From assembly GCA_958296035.1 (NCBI GenBank), contig OY282431.1, forward strand, positions 3,580,037 to 3,644,036: 64,000 nucleotides of DNA, given 5' to 3'. Both the position numbers and the translations under genes were made by a program. The notes beneath the pieces are model-generated. The model was not told the DNA's origin and did no database searches. It saw only the letters and a program-made list of their open reading frames with translations. Shown here one piece after another: positions 26,752-36,809 of the stretch; the first letter of the stretch is position 1, and each line of letters begins with the position of its first letter. Source of the DNA: Paracoccaceae bacterium. Its GTDB lineage: Bacteria; Pseudomonadota; Alphaproteobacteria; Rhodobacterales; Rhodobacteraceae.

Positions 26752-29433
26752 CTACAGCTTGCCGTGGCAGTGCTTGAATTTCCTCCCTGAACCGCACGGG
26801 CAGGGCTGATTGCGTCGCGGTCGACGCATTCTACCTCGTGCACGGATCACTTGCTTGCCACTGCCATTGATCGCTTCCGCCTGTTTTTGCTGAGCCGCCT
26901 CGAGCTCCTTGGCACGTCGTCGCTGTTCAAGCAGTTGCTGTGCCTGTTCCGGGGTCAGTGGCTGCGAGAATACTGTATTGCGTACCACGGTCTTGCGCAG
27001 TGAATCGAGCAGCGCCGCGAACAGTTCAAAACCCTCTCGCTTGAACTCGTTCAATGGATCGCGCTGGGCGTAGCCGCGGAAGCCGATCACGGAACGTAGA
27101 TGTTCGAGTGTGACAAGATGTTCCCGCCAGTTCGAATCAAGCGACTGAAGCAGGAAATGCTTCTCCATCATGCGCATCCAGTCGCTGCCGAACTGCTGCT
27201 CGCGACGGTCGTTCAGATTGTCCGATGCCTGGTACAGACGCTCCCGGACCTGCTCGTCGTCAACACCGTCCTCCTCGCCCCATTCCTCGACCGGCAAGTC
27301 CAGACCCAACTGCGTGCGGATATCGACCTTGAGCTTGTCCATTTCCCATTGCTCGGCATAGGTCTTTTCCGGCATGTACAGGTCTACCAGATCGTCGATC
27401 AGCAGATGACGCATGTCCCGGATAATCTCGCTGACATCACGACTCTCCATGACCTCGCGCCGCTGGCTGAATATCGCCTTGCGCTGGTCATTCATGACGT
27501 CATCGTATTTGAGCAGTTGCTTGCGGACTTCGAAATTTCGTGACTCGACCTTGCTCTGGGCGCGCTCCAGCGACTTGTTGACCCAGGGATGAACGATGGC
27601 CTCTCCCTCTTTCATGCCAATCGTGTTCAGAACCTTGTCGAGACGGTCGGACCCGAAGATGCGCATTAGGTCATCCTCGAGCGACAGGAAGAACACCGAA
27701 CGACCCGGGTCGCCCTGGCGTCCCGAACGACCGCGCAACTGGTTGTCAATGCGACGGGATTCGTGCCGTTCGGTGGCCAGCACATAAAGGCCGCCCGAGG
27801 CGATCACCTTGCGCCGTCCCTCGGCTATTTCAGCATCTATCCTGTTTCTGAGTTCCACAACGTCGGCGCCCTCGTAGCGGTCGATTTGCTCGAGAACGCG
27901 CATTTCGACATTGCCACCAAGCTGAATATCGGTTCCTCGACCGGCCATGTTGGTCGCAATGGTTATGGCTCCCGGACATCCGGCCTCGGCAATGATGTGC
28001 GCCTCCTGCTCGTGATGGCGGGCATTGAGGACTTTGTGCCGCAGGCGGTGCCTGGTCAGAAGTCGTGACAGATACTCGGATTTTTCGATCGAGGTTGTGC
28101 CGACCAGCACCGGCTGCAGTCTGCTGTGCGCATCGGAGATCGAGTCCAGGATGGCCTTGTACTTCTCCTTCGCGGTACGAAACACCTGGTCGTGCTCGTC
28201 GGCCCGCGCCACCGGCTCGTTGGTCGGGATCTCGACAACGCCCAAATCGTATATTTCCTTGAACTCATCAGCTTCGGTGGCGGCAGTGCCTGTCATTCCC
28301 GCCAACCTGTCGTACAGGCGAAAATAGTTCTGGAAAGTGACTGAGGCCAAGGTGACATTCTCGGGATGAATGTCCACGCCCTCCTTGGCTTCTATGGCCT
28401 GATGCAAACCGTCGCTCAGGCGTCTGCCGGCCATCATGCGACCGGTAAACTCGTCGATGAGCACAACCTGACCGTTACGGACAATATAATCCTTGTCTCT
28501 GCTGTAGCACTTGTTGGCGCGCAGTGCCTGCGTCACGTGGTGAACCAGTGTTGCCGATTCCGGGTCGTAAAGCGACTGTTCCTCGGGAAGTTGATCATGC
28601 TGCCGCAACAGCACCTCGACATGTTCATTGCCGGCATCAGTCAATGTCACATTGCGGGTTTTCTCGTCGATTGCGATGTCTTCATCGTTGACTTCGGGGA
28701 CCAGGCCGTCGATTGCGATGTAGAGTTGCGACCTGTCGCCCGATGGGCCCGAAATAATCAGTGGCGTGCGCGCTTCATCAATAAGGATGGAGTCCACCTC
28801 GTCTATGATCGCGAAATTGTGCTGCCGCTGCACCATTGACTTGTTGTCCGGCACCATGTTGTCACGCAGGTAGTCAAACCCGAGCTCGTTGTTGGTGGCG
28901 TAGGTGATATCGGCGCCGTAGGCGGCCTGCTTCCTGTCCCGTTCCATATCGGGAATCACGACCCCGACACGCAAGCCGAGAGCGGCATAGACCTTGCCCA
29001 TCCACTCGGCATCTCGACGGGCCAGGTAATCGTTGACGGTTACTATATGTACGCCCTTGCCGGTCAGGCTGTTAAGATAGGCCGGAAGGGTTGCCACCAG
29101 AGTCTTGCCTTCCCCGGTCTTCATTTCGGCAATATTGCCTCGATGCAGGAAAATTCCACCCACCAGCTGCACGTCGAATATGCGTAGTCCAAGGGCGCGC
29201 TTTCCGGCTTCACGGGTCAGCGCAAATGCCTCGACCAGCAGACTGTCGAGCTCCTCCCCGCCGGCAACCCTTTGCCGGAATTCCTCGGTCTTCTGCTTGA
29301 TTTCCGCATCAGTCAGCTTCGAGTAGCCGCTTTCCAGATCATTGATGCTGGTGACCAGGCCGCCTACAGATTTGAGCAGCCTGTCATTTGGCGAGCCAAA
29401 TACCTTTCTTGCAAACTTGGTAACGCCAAACAC
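26752..29433 (-). CDS. secA: Preprotein translocase ATPase SecA
   Basis: Motor that pushes unfolded preproteins through SecYEG. With the GTG start at 29433 ([13 protein letters not shown]) the protein has 893 residues, normal for the group. An AGGAG ribosome-binding site 9 bases upstream decides for this start over the ATG at 29511. Motifs include [15 protein letters not shown] (Walker A MKTGEGKT), [19 protein letters not shown] (Walker B), [20 protein letters not shown] and [10 protein letters not shown]. The C-terminus has the SEC-C zinc site [14 protein letters not shown], used for SecB and ribosome contact. No defects. It is convergent with the eroded toxin stub. Confidence 0.97.
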   Translation of the reverse strand: MFGVTKFARKVFGSPNDRLLKSVGGLVTSINDLESGYSKLTDAEIKQKTEEFRQRVAGGEELDSLLVEAFALTREAGKRALGLRIFDVQLVGGIFLHRGNIAEMKTGEGKTLVATLPAYLNSLTGKGVHIVTVNDYLARRDAEWMGKVYAALGLRVGVVIPDMERDRKQAAYGADITYATNNELGFDYLRDNMVPDNKSMVQRQHNFAIIDEVDSILIDEARTPLIISGPSGDRSQLYIAIDGLVPEVNDEDIAIDEKTRNVTLTDAGNEHVEVLLRQHDQLPEEQSLYDPESATLVHHVTQALRANKCYSRDKDYIVRNGQVVLIDEFTGRMMAGRRLSDGLHQAIEAKEGVDIHPENVTLASVTFQNYFRLYDRLAGMTGTAATEADEFKEIYDLGVVEIPTNEPVARADEHDQVFRTAKEKYKAILDSISDAHSRLQPVLVGTTSIEKSEYLSRLLTRHRLRHKVLNARHHEQEAHIIAEAGCPGAITIATNMAGRGTDIQLGGNVEMRVLEQIDRYEGADVVELRNRIDAEIAEGRRKVIASGGLYVLATERHESRRIDNQLRGRSGRQGDPGRSVFFLSLEDDLMRIFGSDRLDKVLNTIGMKEGEAIVHPWVNKSLERAQSKVESRNFEVRKQLLKYDDVMNDQRKAIFSQRREVMESRDVSEIIRDMRHLLIDDLVDLYMPEKTYAEQWEMDKLKVDIRTQLGLDLPVEEWGEEDGVDDEQVRERLYQASDNLNDRREQQFGSDWMRMMEKHFLLQSLDSNWREHLVTLEHLRSVIGFRGYAQRDPLNEFKREGFELFAALLDSLRKTVVRNTVFSQPLTPEQAQQLLEQRRRAKELEAAQQKQAEAINGSGKQVIRARGRMRRPRRNQPCPCGSGRKFKHCHGKL

Positions 29434-29939
29434 TTGATGGAATTCTCCTGGATTATTCGGGCGGTGGGAAGGCGGTGCTGATTTCCGCCACGTGGCATGG
29501 TCATGAGCCACCTGTCGACCAGCCTACCCTGCCCATTGATTTATGTCGCGCGCTATTGCCTGTCAACAACCGCTCAATCACCTTTTGTCGCATGGACTGA
29601 AAGCAAACGATTCTCGCCCTGGCCCGGTGTACATCCAACCGGATCCATTAAGTGCCGAATTCGGTGATTTCGAGGGATTGATTGACAGTCGGATACCAGG
29701 ACCCTTCAAACGGGAATCACGAGCACCTTTCGATCTTCGCTCCACACGTCTTGCCGCCCTGCGCCCCGAGAGGCCGTTCAATTCCGGGATGCGGCATGCA
29801 TCGGTCAGTCAACATGCTCCCGTTCCACGACCGGCGCGGCACTGGCGGGTCGGTCCGTGAGGTTGCATTCCGAAGAATGATGCGTCAGCGTGTTTTCGAA
29901 GAACCAGCAACAGCCAGACAACGACGCAAGGACAATGCA
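29434..29939. other. Divergent gap between secA and an aldo/keto reductase
   Basis: About 500 bases with no recognisable gene. In relatives a PpiC-type peptidyl-prolyl isomerase followed by argJ often lies opposite secA; neither is at this point. Promoters for secA and for the reductase should lie here but none is convincing by eye. Confidence 0.4.
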
Positions 29940-30983
29940 ATGCTCTACAGAAAGTTAGGCCGAACCGGCGAAATGGTAAGCGAGTTGTGCCTGGGCACAA
30001 TGACATTTGGAACGCAGACACCGGAGCACGACGCGCATCGGCAGATCGACATGTCCCTCGATAGTGGCATCAACATACTCGATACGGCGGAAATATACCC
30101 GGTCAATCCAGTCAGCAGGAAGACACAGGGTGACAGCGAGCGCTTTGTCGGTAACTGGATAGCCAAATCCGGTCGCCGGGCCGATATCATGGTTGCCACT
30201 AAAGTTTCGGGCGCGGGCCAGCGCATCGTTCGCGATGGCGCTCCGATCTCAGGTGAAACGATCAGAATGGCAATCACCAACTCGCTGTGCTCGCTGAAGA
30301 CCGACTACATCGACATTTATCAGCTGCACTGGCCGAACCGGGGTTCCTACATGTTCCGCCAGAACTGGAACTATGACCCAACCCGGCAAAGCCGGCAGGA
30401 AACACTTGACCATGTTCACAACGTGCTCGAGACGATGCAGGATCTCGTGAACGAAGGAAAAGTACGATACTTCGGGCTATCCAATGAAAGCACCTGGGGC
30501 ACGGCACAGTGGCTGCGAGTGTCCGAGGAAAAATCCTGGCCGCGTGTCGTGACGATTCAGAACGAATACAGCCTCCTTTGCCGCCTCTACGATACCGACC
30601 TTGCCGAATTGTCACATAACGAAGATGTCGGGTTGTTGGCGTTTTCGCCGCTGGCCACCGGGATTCTGACCGGTAAGTATCAGCAGGGCAAGACACCTCG
30701 GGGTTCACGCAAACAGTTCAATCCGGATCTGGGTGGTCGGGCGACTGACCGTGCGTGGAAGGCTGTTGATGCCTACCAGAAGGTAGCCAGACGACATGGG
30801 CTCGACCTAACGCAAATGTCCCTGGCATGGTGCCGAACCCGTCCGTTCATGGCATCAGCCATATTCGGCGCGACCAGCTCCGGGCAGTTGTCTCATCTGT
30901 TGCGTTCGGTCGATGTTGGAATCAGCCCGGAGTGCCAGAGCGATATCAACAACGCCCATCGGCAGCACCCGATGCCCTACTGA
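29940..30983 (+). CDS. Aldo/keto reductase (Tas/YajO-like)
   Basis: NADPH-dependent TIM-barrel oxidoreductase of 347 residues. It begins MLYRKLGRTGEMVSELCLGTMTFG, a standard family start. The tetrad is visible: Asp and Tyr in LDTAEIYPVNP, Lys in VATKVSG, His in LHWPNRG. The long insert GSYMFRQNWNYDPTRQ is typical of the Tas branch. The cofactor end is AIFGATSSGQL. I take the ATG at 29940, preceded by AAGGA; an open frame continues upstream to 29682 but is not family-like. The substrate is unknown. It is monocistronic and convergent with the TPP enzyme gene. Confidence 0.92.
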   Translation: MLYRKLGRTGEMVSELCLGTMTFGTQTPEHDAHRQIDMSLDSGINILDTAEIYPVNPVSRKTQGDSERFVGNWIAKSGRRADIMVATKVSGAGQRIVRDGAPISGETIRMAITNSLCSLKTDYIDIYQLHWPNRGSYMFRQNWNYDPTRQSRQETLDHVHNVLETMQDLVNEGKVRYFGLSNESTWGTAQWLRVSEEKSWPRVVTIQNEYSLLCRLYDTDLAELSHNEDVGLLAFSPLATGILTGKYQQGKTPRGSRKQFNPDLGGRATDRAWKAVDAYQKVARRHGLDLTQMSLAWCRTRPFMASAIFGATSSGQLSHLLRSVDVGISPECQSDINNAHRQHPMPY

Positions 30984-31037
30984 TCGACGGAAAGCACTTC
31001 CCGGGCCGAAAACAAGAGAGTCGACCCATTTGCAACG

Positions 31038-32693
31038 TCAATAATAGTGCAGATGCGGTGGTTCCCTGTCGCCCCGGCACTGGGGAAGCAACAACAATTC
31101 CCACGGAGAGGGGAACTCTCCCACCGGAACCTCGATCAGTACCGGACCGTCAATGGAGAACGACTTGCGGAGAGACAGGCGAAGCTCAGCTGGCGATCCA
31201 GCGCGCAGACCGGTCACACCGAAGCTCTCGGCAAGGCTTGCAAAATCAGGACTATTCAGGCTGCTGGCGATGTATCGACCTTCAAATTGCTCTTCCTGGG
31301 TGCGCCTGACATTGGCGTAGAAATTGTCCTTGAACACCACGAGGTTGAGCGGAATGTTGTGATAGGCAGCAGTGGCCAGTTCACCAATTGCAAAAAGCAC
31401 GCCGCCATCACCGGAAACGGCAACCACCGGGACGTCACGGCGAGCATGCGCCACGCCCAACGCAGTCGGCAGCCCGCAGCCCAGGGTTCCCTGGTAACCC
31501 GAAGAGATGAAGGTCCTCGACCTGTAGGTTGGAAACAGAAAGCGTGACACGAAACCAATCTGGGTAATCTCTTCTACAAGGATCCCGTCAGGCGGTAATT
31601 CACTTCGAATCGCGCCAAGAAAGGCCAGTTGGGGCTGGAAATTGCGGGCAAATAACCGTGCAAATCGTCCACGCGTATCGGCAATTGTCTGGCGCCAGCG
31701 CAGATTTGTCTTGCCGTCATGGTCAATCAGGTCGAGCAATTGCGGCAGGGTGTCGGCCAGACTGGCATGAATACCGACATCGGGCTCGAATACGCGACCG
31801 ATTTCCTGCTCATTGATATCGATGTGCACGAGCTTCAGCCGTTGATCCACACCCCATTTCAAAGGTGTGACAAATCGCGTCCCGAGACCGATAGCAACAT
31901 CGACCTGTGGCCAGAGTGCATGAGCCTCCGGCAGGCTGATACGCAGTGGGTGGTCTGAAGAAACGACACCGTGACCGTTTCGATAGGCGACCACCGCAGC
32001 CGAGAGCCGCTCGGCAAGCGAGGTAATCTCGAAACCGTATTCCTGTGCACCACCACCGACGACAATCAACGGCCTCCTGGCAGCAGTCAGCATGTCTGCT
32101 GCTCTCGCCAGCGCTTCCTGATCGACCTTCGGGCCGGGTCTGGGAGGTACAAGAAGGTTGTCCGGAAACTCGGATACCTGCTCCGTCCAGCGGTCGTACG
32201 GGATCTCCATGCCGACCGGAGATGGCTTTCCTGATTTAAGATCTGCGAGCGAGTCTATCATCACCTGTGCGGCACCGGCACCATCCTCTATGCGGCGGGC
32301 CTGTGCCGTAAGCTGATCCAGAATGGCAAATTGATCGGGAAGTTCGTGAAGCGCACCATAGGACTTGCCGATGGCTGCAGAAGCAATTTCCCCGATGATG
32401 GCAAGTACAGGCGCCCCAACCGCCTGAGCGGTGCAGAGGGCTGCTGCCGAGTTCAGAAACCCGGGTCCAGGTACGACGCAATACGCCTGTGGCTTGCCGG
32501 TTGCCAGTGCCGCCCCGGTTGCCATGTAGGCCGCACCCTGTTCATGCCGTGAATGGATTGGTGCCAGTCGGTCGGTGTGGTGGAACAGGGCATCGAAGAA
32601 ATAGTCGTTTTGAATACCAGGCAAACAGTAGAGCTGATCAAATTCATTGGCGATCAGCATCTTCACGGCAAACTCTGCCACAGTTGGTTTCAT
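31038..32693 (-). CDS. Thiamine-pyrophosphate-dependent enzyme, acetolactate synthase-like
   Basis: A 551-residue ThDP enzyme with the three usual domains. The N-terminal Pyr domain has CLPGIQND and the catalytic Glu in HSRHEQGAAYMATG. The central domain has RPLIVVGGGAQEYG. The C-terminal PP domain has the cofactor motif SGDGGVLFAIGELATAAYHNIPLNLVVFKDN. It resembles acetolactate-synthase/oxalyl-CoA-decarboxylase-like family members of unassigned substrate, and lacks the FAD-loop features that would make it a certain IlvB. No regulatory IlvN subunit is adjacent, so biosynthetic acetolactate synthase is less likely. Single gene on its strand. Confidence 0.85.
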   Translation of the reverse strand: MKPTVAEFAVKMLIANEFDQLYCLPGIQNDYFFDALFHHTDRLAPIHSRHEQGAAYMATGAALATGKPQAYCVVPGPGFLNSAAALCTAQAVGAPVLAIIGEIASAAIGKSYGALHELPDQFAILDQLTAQARRIEDGAGAAQVMIDSLADLKSGKPSPVGMEIPYDRWTEQVSEFPDNLLVPPRPGPKVDQEALARAADMLTAARRPLIVVGGGAQEYGFEITSLAERLSAAVVAYRNGHGVVSSDHPLRISLPEAHALWPQVDVAIGLGTRFVTPLKWGVDQRLKLVHIDINEQEIGRVFEPDVGIHASLADTLPQLLDLIDHDGKTNLRWRQTIADTRGRFARLFARNFQPQLAFLGAIRSELPPDGILVEEITQIGFVSRFLFPTYRSRTFISSGYQGTLGCGLPTALGVAHARRDVPVVAVSGDGGVLFAIGELATAAYHNIPLNLVVFKDNFYANVRRTQEEQFEGRYIASSLNSPDFASLAESFGVTGLRAGSPAELRLSLRKSFSIDGPVLIEVPVGEFPSPWELLLLPQCRGDREPPHLHYY

Positions 32694-33047
32694 GGGATGC
32701 CTACCATTCGTCAGGCGACACGCGAAGTGATGCTGTCAACTCCGGCATCAAGCGTGCCGAGCTCTGGATGTCAAGTTCGATTCAGTAGACAGTGTAAGGA
32801 AAGCAACAGGCGCCAGAAAAAAGTGTCTCGCGTTTTCTTTGCTACCGGCACGTCTTGGTGTATCGAAACAGTCGCAGTTGCTGCCAACCGCATTGAACCG
32901 AAGCGCACAGGCAGCCTGAAGTTATCGTTATCTGTTGTTTCGAAAACCCGACGCAAGCCACAATGCCGGATGCCGGACCAGCTGAAACCCGGTCCGCTTC
33001 TGCCGCGTGTCCCGAAAGAATTCGATCGGTTCGAAAGGAGAAAGCAA
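32694..33047. other. Gap upstream of SRPBCC gene
   Basis: About 350 bases between two divergently transcribed genes. An open frame in phase with the SRPBCC gene extends through it, but its translation looks like random sequence. I see no other gene. Confidence 0.4.
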
Positions 33048-33686
33048 TTGACAGGCGAATTGGTGGCATATCCTGGAGAAGTGAATCGGTCGGTGAGTTT
33101 TCGGCTTGTTGATGGAAAGCCGGCGGCCGTTGTCAGAATATCTTGCAGTTTGGATACGACAATCGAAGAATTGTGGGACGCCCTGACCAGCCGCCGCCGC
33201 GTTTCACGTTGGTTCCTGCCTGTCACAGGAAGACTGCAACTCGGAGGGCGCTTCCAACTGGAAGGTAACGCAAGTGGTGTGATCACGGTGTGCGAATATC
33301 AATCCGGACTTGCCTTCACATGGGAATTCTCCGGAGATGTCAGCTGGGTTCGGATCAAACTTGTAGCTGACGGCACGACGTCGCGTATGGAGCTCTCGCA
33401 CAAGGCACTGGTCACGGATCACTGGAATATCTACGGACCCGGCGCCACGGGCGTTGGGTGGGAGTTGGGTCTGCTGGGCCTTGCCACACATCTCCGCCAG
33501 CCGAACCTTCCCGCACCGGACGCAGAAGATTTTGCAACATCAAAGTGTGGACGGGCCTTGATCGAAGCCGCGAGCAGGGGCTGGAAAAGAGCCGCAGTTG
33601 CAGCCGGAACCGACCCGAAACTGGCGCGAGTCGCCGCCAGGCGCACAACTGCCTTTTACACCGGCCAGTCGAACGGCACCGAATGA
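33048..33686 (+). CDS. SRPBCC (AHSA1/START-like) domain protein
   Basis: A 212-residue helix-grip protein that binds a hydrophobic ligand. The TTG at 33048 is preceded by AAGGAG with 7-base spacing, and gives the family-like start MTGELVAYPGE. The core shows VRISCSLDTTIEELWDALT, RRVSRWFLPVTGRLQLGGRFQLEGNASG and FTWEFSGDVSWVRIKL. The C-terminal helix region YGPGATGVGWELGLLGLATHL is typical of the AHSA1 subgroup. An upstream ATG at 32970 in the same frame lacks a good binding site and adds unrelated residues. The ligand is unknown. No ArsR-type regulator, often paired with this family, is adjacent. Confidence 0.8.
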   Translation: MTGELVAYPGEVNRSVSFRLVDGKPAAVVRISCSLDTTIEELWDALTSRRRVSRWFLPVTGRLQLGGRFQLEGNASGVITVCEYQSGLAFTWEFSGDVSWVRIKLVADGTTSRMELSHKALVTDHWNIYGPGATGVGWELGLLGLATHLRQPNLPAPDAEDFATSKCGRALIEAASRGWKRAAVAAGTDPKLARVAARRTTAFYTGQSNGTE

Positions 33687-33817
33687 ACCTTGAGCCGTCT
33701 GATTCACACTGCACCCGGAGCCGGCCGAACCGCAAGGCTGTACCCGGATTCAGGACAAGCGGGGTCGCACATGTCTGCCGACCATTCTGAAAGCTAGAGC
33801 TCGGCAAAACAGCAACG

Positions 33818-34882
33818 ATGCCCAAAATCGACCTGCGAAAACTCTCCGAAACTGTTCTGCTGGTTTTCATAGGCGGATGTGGCGGCACCCTGGCGGACCT
33901 GGCACGGCTTCCAATGCCCTATCTCCTGGGAGGCCTCGTATTCACCGCTGCCTACGCCATTTTTTTCGGCACCTTGCGGAACAGGAATATCGCGTTTCCG
34001 GAGGTTCTTCGACGAATATTCATGGGTGTGATCGGAGTCATGATCGGCGCCACCTTCGATGAGGGACTTGTTCATGTCATTCCGGCTCTGTGGCAATCCT
34101 TGCTCGCCATGATCATTTTCATCGTCCTGGTGCAGCGGACAGGTTCCTGGTTCTACCGCAGAGTCGGAGGGTATGATCCCGTTACGGCTACCTTTGCGGC
34201 AATGCCGGGTGGGTTAATAGAAGCTGTTGCCCTCGGCCAGGAAGCTGGAGGAGATGCCGGAATCCTCACCGTTCAACACTTCGTTCGCATAAGCCTGATC
34301 GTGATTATTGTTCCAGTGGCAATTTTCTTCTGGTCTGGCAAGATTGTGGGAAGCGCCGCCGGACAGCAACTGTCGGCTACCGAAGGTGGATTGCAAGATG
34401 TCGTGATTATCCTGGTTCTGACAGGAGCTGGCATGGCAGTGGGAATCTTCCTGCGCATCCCACTCCCGCATCTGATGGGCGGGTTGCTCCTGAGCGCGGT
34501 ACTGCACATCGGAGGTTTTCTGGAAACCAGCAACCCGACCTGGCTGCTTCAGACGGCACAACTTTTCATCGGTATCGGGTTGGGCGTGACGTTTTCGGGC
34601 GTTGATGTACCTGTTCTCCTGAGAGCAATCAGACTCGGCCTGGTCGCTACTTTGGCGGGATTGTTCCTCAGCCTGATTTTTGCGTTCCTGTTGTCGATGA
34701 CCGTGCCACTGAAGATTGACGCCCTTCTCCTGAGCTTCACCATTGGTGGTGTAACAGAGATGGGCCTGATTGCGTTGAGTCTTGGTATAAGTCCGGCCGC
34801 AATAACCGTGCACCACCTGTTCCGGATCATCATGACAATTCTGTATGCACGTCTACTGTCCCGCCATAACAATGAGAATTGA
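33818..34882 (+). CDS. AbrB-family multi-pass membrane protein
   Basis: A 354-residue inner-membrane protein with about ten hydrophobic segments arranged as two repeats. The AbrB-duplication motifs are visible twice: LPMPYLLGGLVFTAAYAI near residue 28 and IPLPHLMGGLLLSAVLHIGGF near residue 215. Other family elements are TAATFAAMPGGLIEAVALGQEAGGDAG and GGVTEMGLIALSLG. Members are putative transporters (Escherichia coli AbrB affects an aidB-linked process). The transported substrate is unknown. It stands 131 bases after the SRPBCC gene on the same strand and may share a transcript. Confidence 0.87.
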   Translation: MPKIDLRKLSETVLLVFIGGCGGTLADLARLPMPYLLGGLVFTAAYAIFFGTLRNRNIAFPEVLRRIFMGVIGVMIGATFDEGLVHVIPALWQSLLAMIIFIVLVQRTGSWFYRRVGGYDPVTATFAAMPGGLIEAVALGQEAGGDAGILTVQHFVRISLIVIIVPVAIFFWSGKIVGSAAGQQLSATEGGLQDVVIILVLTGAGMAVGIFLRIPLPHLMGGLLLSAVLHIGGFLETSNPTWLLQTAQLFIGIGLGVTFSGVDVPVLLRAIRLGLVATLAGLFLSLIFAFLLSMTVPLKIDALLLSFTIGGVTEMGLIALSLGISPAAITVHHLFRIIMTILYARLLSRHNNEN

Positions 34883-35024
34883 AGTCCATTCCAGCTCCTG
34901 CCTCCGGGAACCGCTGTGAGTTCGTCTGCAGAACGAATGCCCGGACCATTCCAGATGGCCCGACATGGCGAATTGCGAGACCTTTATGTAATTGACGCTA
35001 CGCCAACAGCAACATGGTGGGGAT

Positions 35025-36386
35025 ATGGGCAGGAAACAGCATAAACTCAGGACCAGGATCAGGAAGCTGCAGGCGCAGATACGGCAACTTGAAGGTGAAC
35101 TGAGGAAACTGAATCAATCCACAATGGCTGATCCGCACCCCGTATCGCCGCTGGCCCCCCGGCAGGGATTCCCGCGACTTCCTACAATCGCCGGGGCCAA
35201 CTTTTCGACGGCAACCGCCGGTATCAGGAACCGGGACCGCTGCGATGTCATGCTCGCCAGTCTATGTGCAGGAAGCACGATTGCAGGTGTATTTACGAAG
35301 TCGGCAACCCGTTCTGCCGCAGTCGATGACTGCCACCGCAAAGTGGTCCGGCTATGTAAGCAGCCGGATAGCCGCAAGGGCTTTGCTATCCTTGTGAATT
35401 CGGGCAACGCCAATGCCTTTACCGGGAGGAGCGGAATTGACACCGTCGAGTTGCTGACCAATACGGTTGGTGCCCGGTTGCAGCTGCCGGCCGATTGTGT
35501 CTTCACAGCATCGACGGGCGTAATCGGCGAGAGGCTGGATGAATCGTTGATCATGGCCGTACTGCAACAGCTGGAGGCCGACCTGGATGTGGCCAATCTG
35601 GATGCCGCAGCACAGGCCATCATGACGACCGATACCTTTGCCAAGGGTGCCGGTGGCCTTTTCGATATTGGCGAAGGCAAGGCGGCCATAGCGGGGATTG
35701 CCAAGGGATCGGGAATGATTGCACCCGACATGGCAACCATGCTCGCCTTTGTATTCACCGACGTTGCCGTAGAGCAGTCCCTGCTTCAGTCCATTGTAGC
35801 GACCGTCAATTCCTCGACCTTCAATGCCGTCAGCGTCGACGGCGACACATCAACTTCGGATACAGTCCTGGTTGCAGCCACAGGCCGGCGCCCCGGACAC
35901 CCCATTGATGATGCTGATTCGCCCCGGGCCAAAGCATTTGCAGCAGCGCTCGAAAGCGTATTCTCCGATCTGGCACAACAGATCGCTCGCGACGGGGAAG
36001 GGGCCTCGAAGTTCGTCGAGGTCCAGGTTGTCAACGCTGCCACTCGGGAGGACGCCGAGCGGGTTGCAAGGTCGATCGCCAACTCGCCTCTGGTGAAGAC
36101 CGCCATTGCCGGCGAGGACCCCAACTGGGGACGAATTGTCATGGCTGTCGGCAAGTCGGGCGCACGCGTGGAACGCGATCGGCTGGCCATCCGTCTTGGA
36201 GACATCCTGGTCGCCGAACACGGCCGAATGGCCGCCGGATACCGCGAGGCAGCCGGTGCCGGCTACATGCGGAACGCCGAAATCACAATTTGTACCGATC
36301 TTGGAATGGGCACGCAGTCGGCTCGCGTCTGGACTTGCGATTTTACGCGCAACTACATTGCCATCAACGCCGACTATCGCTCATGA
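35025..36386 (+). CDS. argJ: Bifunctional ornithine acetyltransferase / N-acetylglutamate synthase ArgJ
   Basis: Recycles the acetyl group in arginine synthesis. It is autocleaved into alpha and beta chains before the Thr of GSGMIAPDMATMLAF. That motif, with ILVNSGNANAFTG, FTASTGVIGERL, VDGDTSTSDTVL and EDPNWGRIVMAVG, makes the identification firm. The canonical part begins at the ATG at 35124 (MADPHPVSPLAP). In the same frame an ATG at 35025 would add 33 residues forming a basic amphipathic helix with regular Leu/Ile spacing (HKLRTRIRKLQAQIRQLEG), so I keep the longer form tentatively. Neither start has an ideal binding site. It overlaps mutT by ATGA. Confidence 0.93.
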   Translation: MGRKQHKLRTRIRKLQAQIRQLEGELRKLNQSTMADPHPVSPLAPRQGFPRLPTIAGANFSTATAGIRNRDRCDVMLASLCAGSTIAGVFTKSATRSAAVDDCHRKVVRLCKQPDSRKGFAILVNSGNANAFTGRSGIDTVELLTNTVGARLQLPADCVFTASTGVIGERLDESLIMAVLQQLEADLDVANLDAAAQAIMTTDTFAKGAGGLFDIGEGKAAIAGIAKGSGMIAPDMATMLAFVFTDVAVEQSLLQSIVATVNSSTFNAVSVDGDTSTSDTVLVAATGRRPGHPIDDADSPRAKAFAAALESVFSDLAQQIARDGEGASKFVEVQVVNAATREDAERVARSIANSPLVKTAIAGEDPNWGRIVMAVGKSGARVERDRLAIRLGDILVAEHGRMAAGYREAAGAGYMRNAEITICTDLGMGTQSARVWTCDFTRNYIAINADYRS

Positions 36387-36784
36387 AACTGGTGCTTGTC
36401 GCCGCCGCGGCCCTCATTGATGCAGATGGCCGGATTCTGATCGCCAAACGCCCACCGGAAGGATTTCTTGGCGGACTCTGGGAATTTCCCGGCGGCAAGG
36501 TGGAGGACGGAGAAACACCGGAAGCTGCGCTCCTGCGAGAACTTCGCGAAGAGTTGTCGATCGACACCTGGCAGAGCTGCCTGGCACCGTTGACCTTTGC
36601 CAGCCATGGCTACCCTCGCTTCCACCTCTTGATGACGCTTCACGTATGCCGAAAATGGAAGGGGCAACCGGCTGCCAGGGTGCATAGCGAGCTCAAATGG
36701 GTTCGGGCACGCAACCTTGGCAAGTTTTCAATGCCACCAGCCGACAAGCCGCTCTTACCCATACTCAGGGATTGGCTGGGTTGA
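36383..36784 (+). CDS. mutT: Nudix hydrolase, 8-oxo-dGTP diphosphatase MutT
   Basis: Cleans 8-oxo-dGTP from the nucleotide pool. The 133-residue protein has the N-terminal strand VLVAAAALIDADGRILIAKRP, the GGLWEFPGGKVEDGE loop and a Nudix box ending RELREEL (GX5EX7REUXEE). The usual Gly near the box end is replaced by Ser. FHLLMTLHVCRKWKG belongs to the MutT core, and the C-terminal WVRARNLGKFSMPPADKPLL matches. The ATG overlaps the argJ stop, a pairing found in many alphaproteobacteria. Its end is 25 bases from the convergent hemH stop. Confidence 0.92.
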   Translation: MKLVLVAAAALIDADGRILIAKRPPEGFLGGLWEFPGGKVEDGETPEAALLRELREELSIDTWQSCLAPLTFASHGYPRFHLLMTLHVCRKWKGQPAARVHSELKWVRARNLGKFSMPPADKPLLPILRDWLG

Positions 36785-36809
36785 CGCAGGCAACAGTAAC
36801 CCGCCGTGG

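Noticed and set aside
31038-32693. Biosynthetic acetolactate synthase IlvB to pair with ilvD
   Set aside because: No IlvN follows, ilvD is 22 kb away, and the sequence is closer to generic TPP enzymes than to IlvB.
33195-33210. Third parS-like site (GTTTCACGTTGG)
   Set aside because: Only one half of the palindrome matches; it lies inside the SRPBCC coding sequence and is probably chance.
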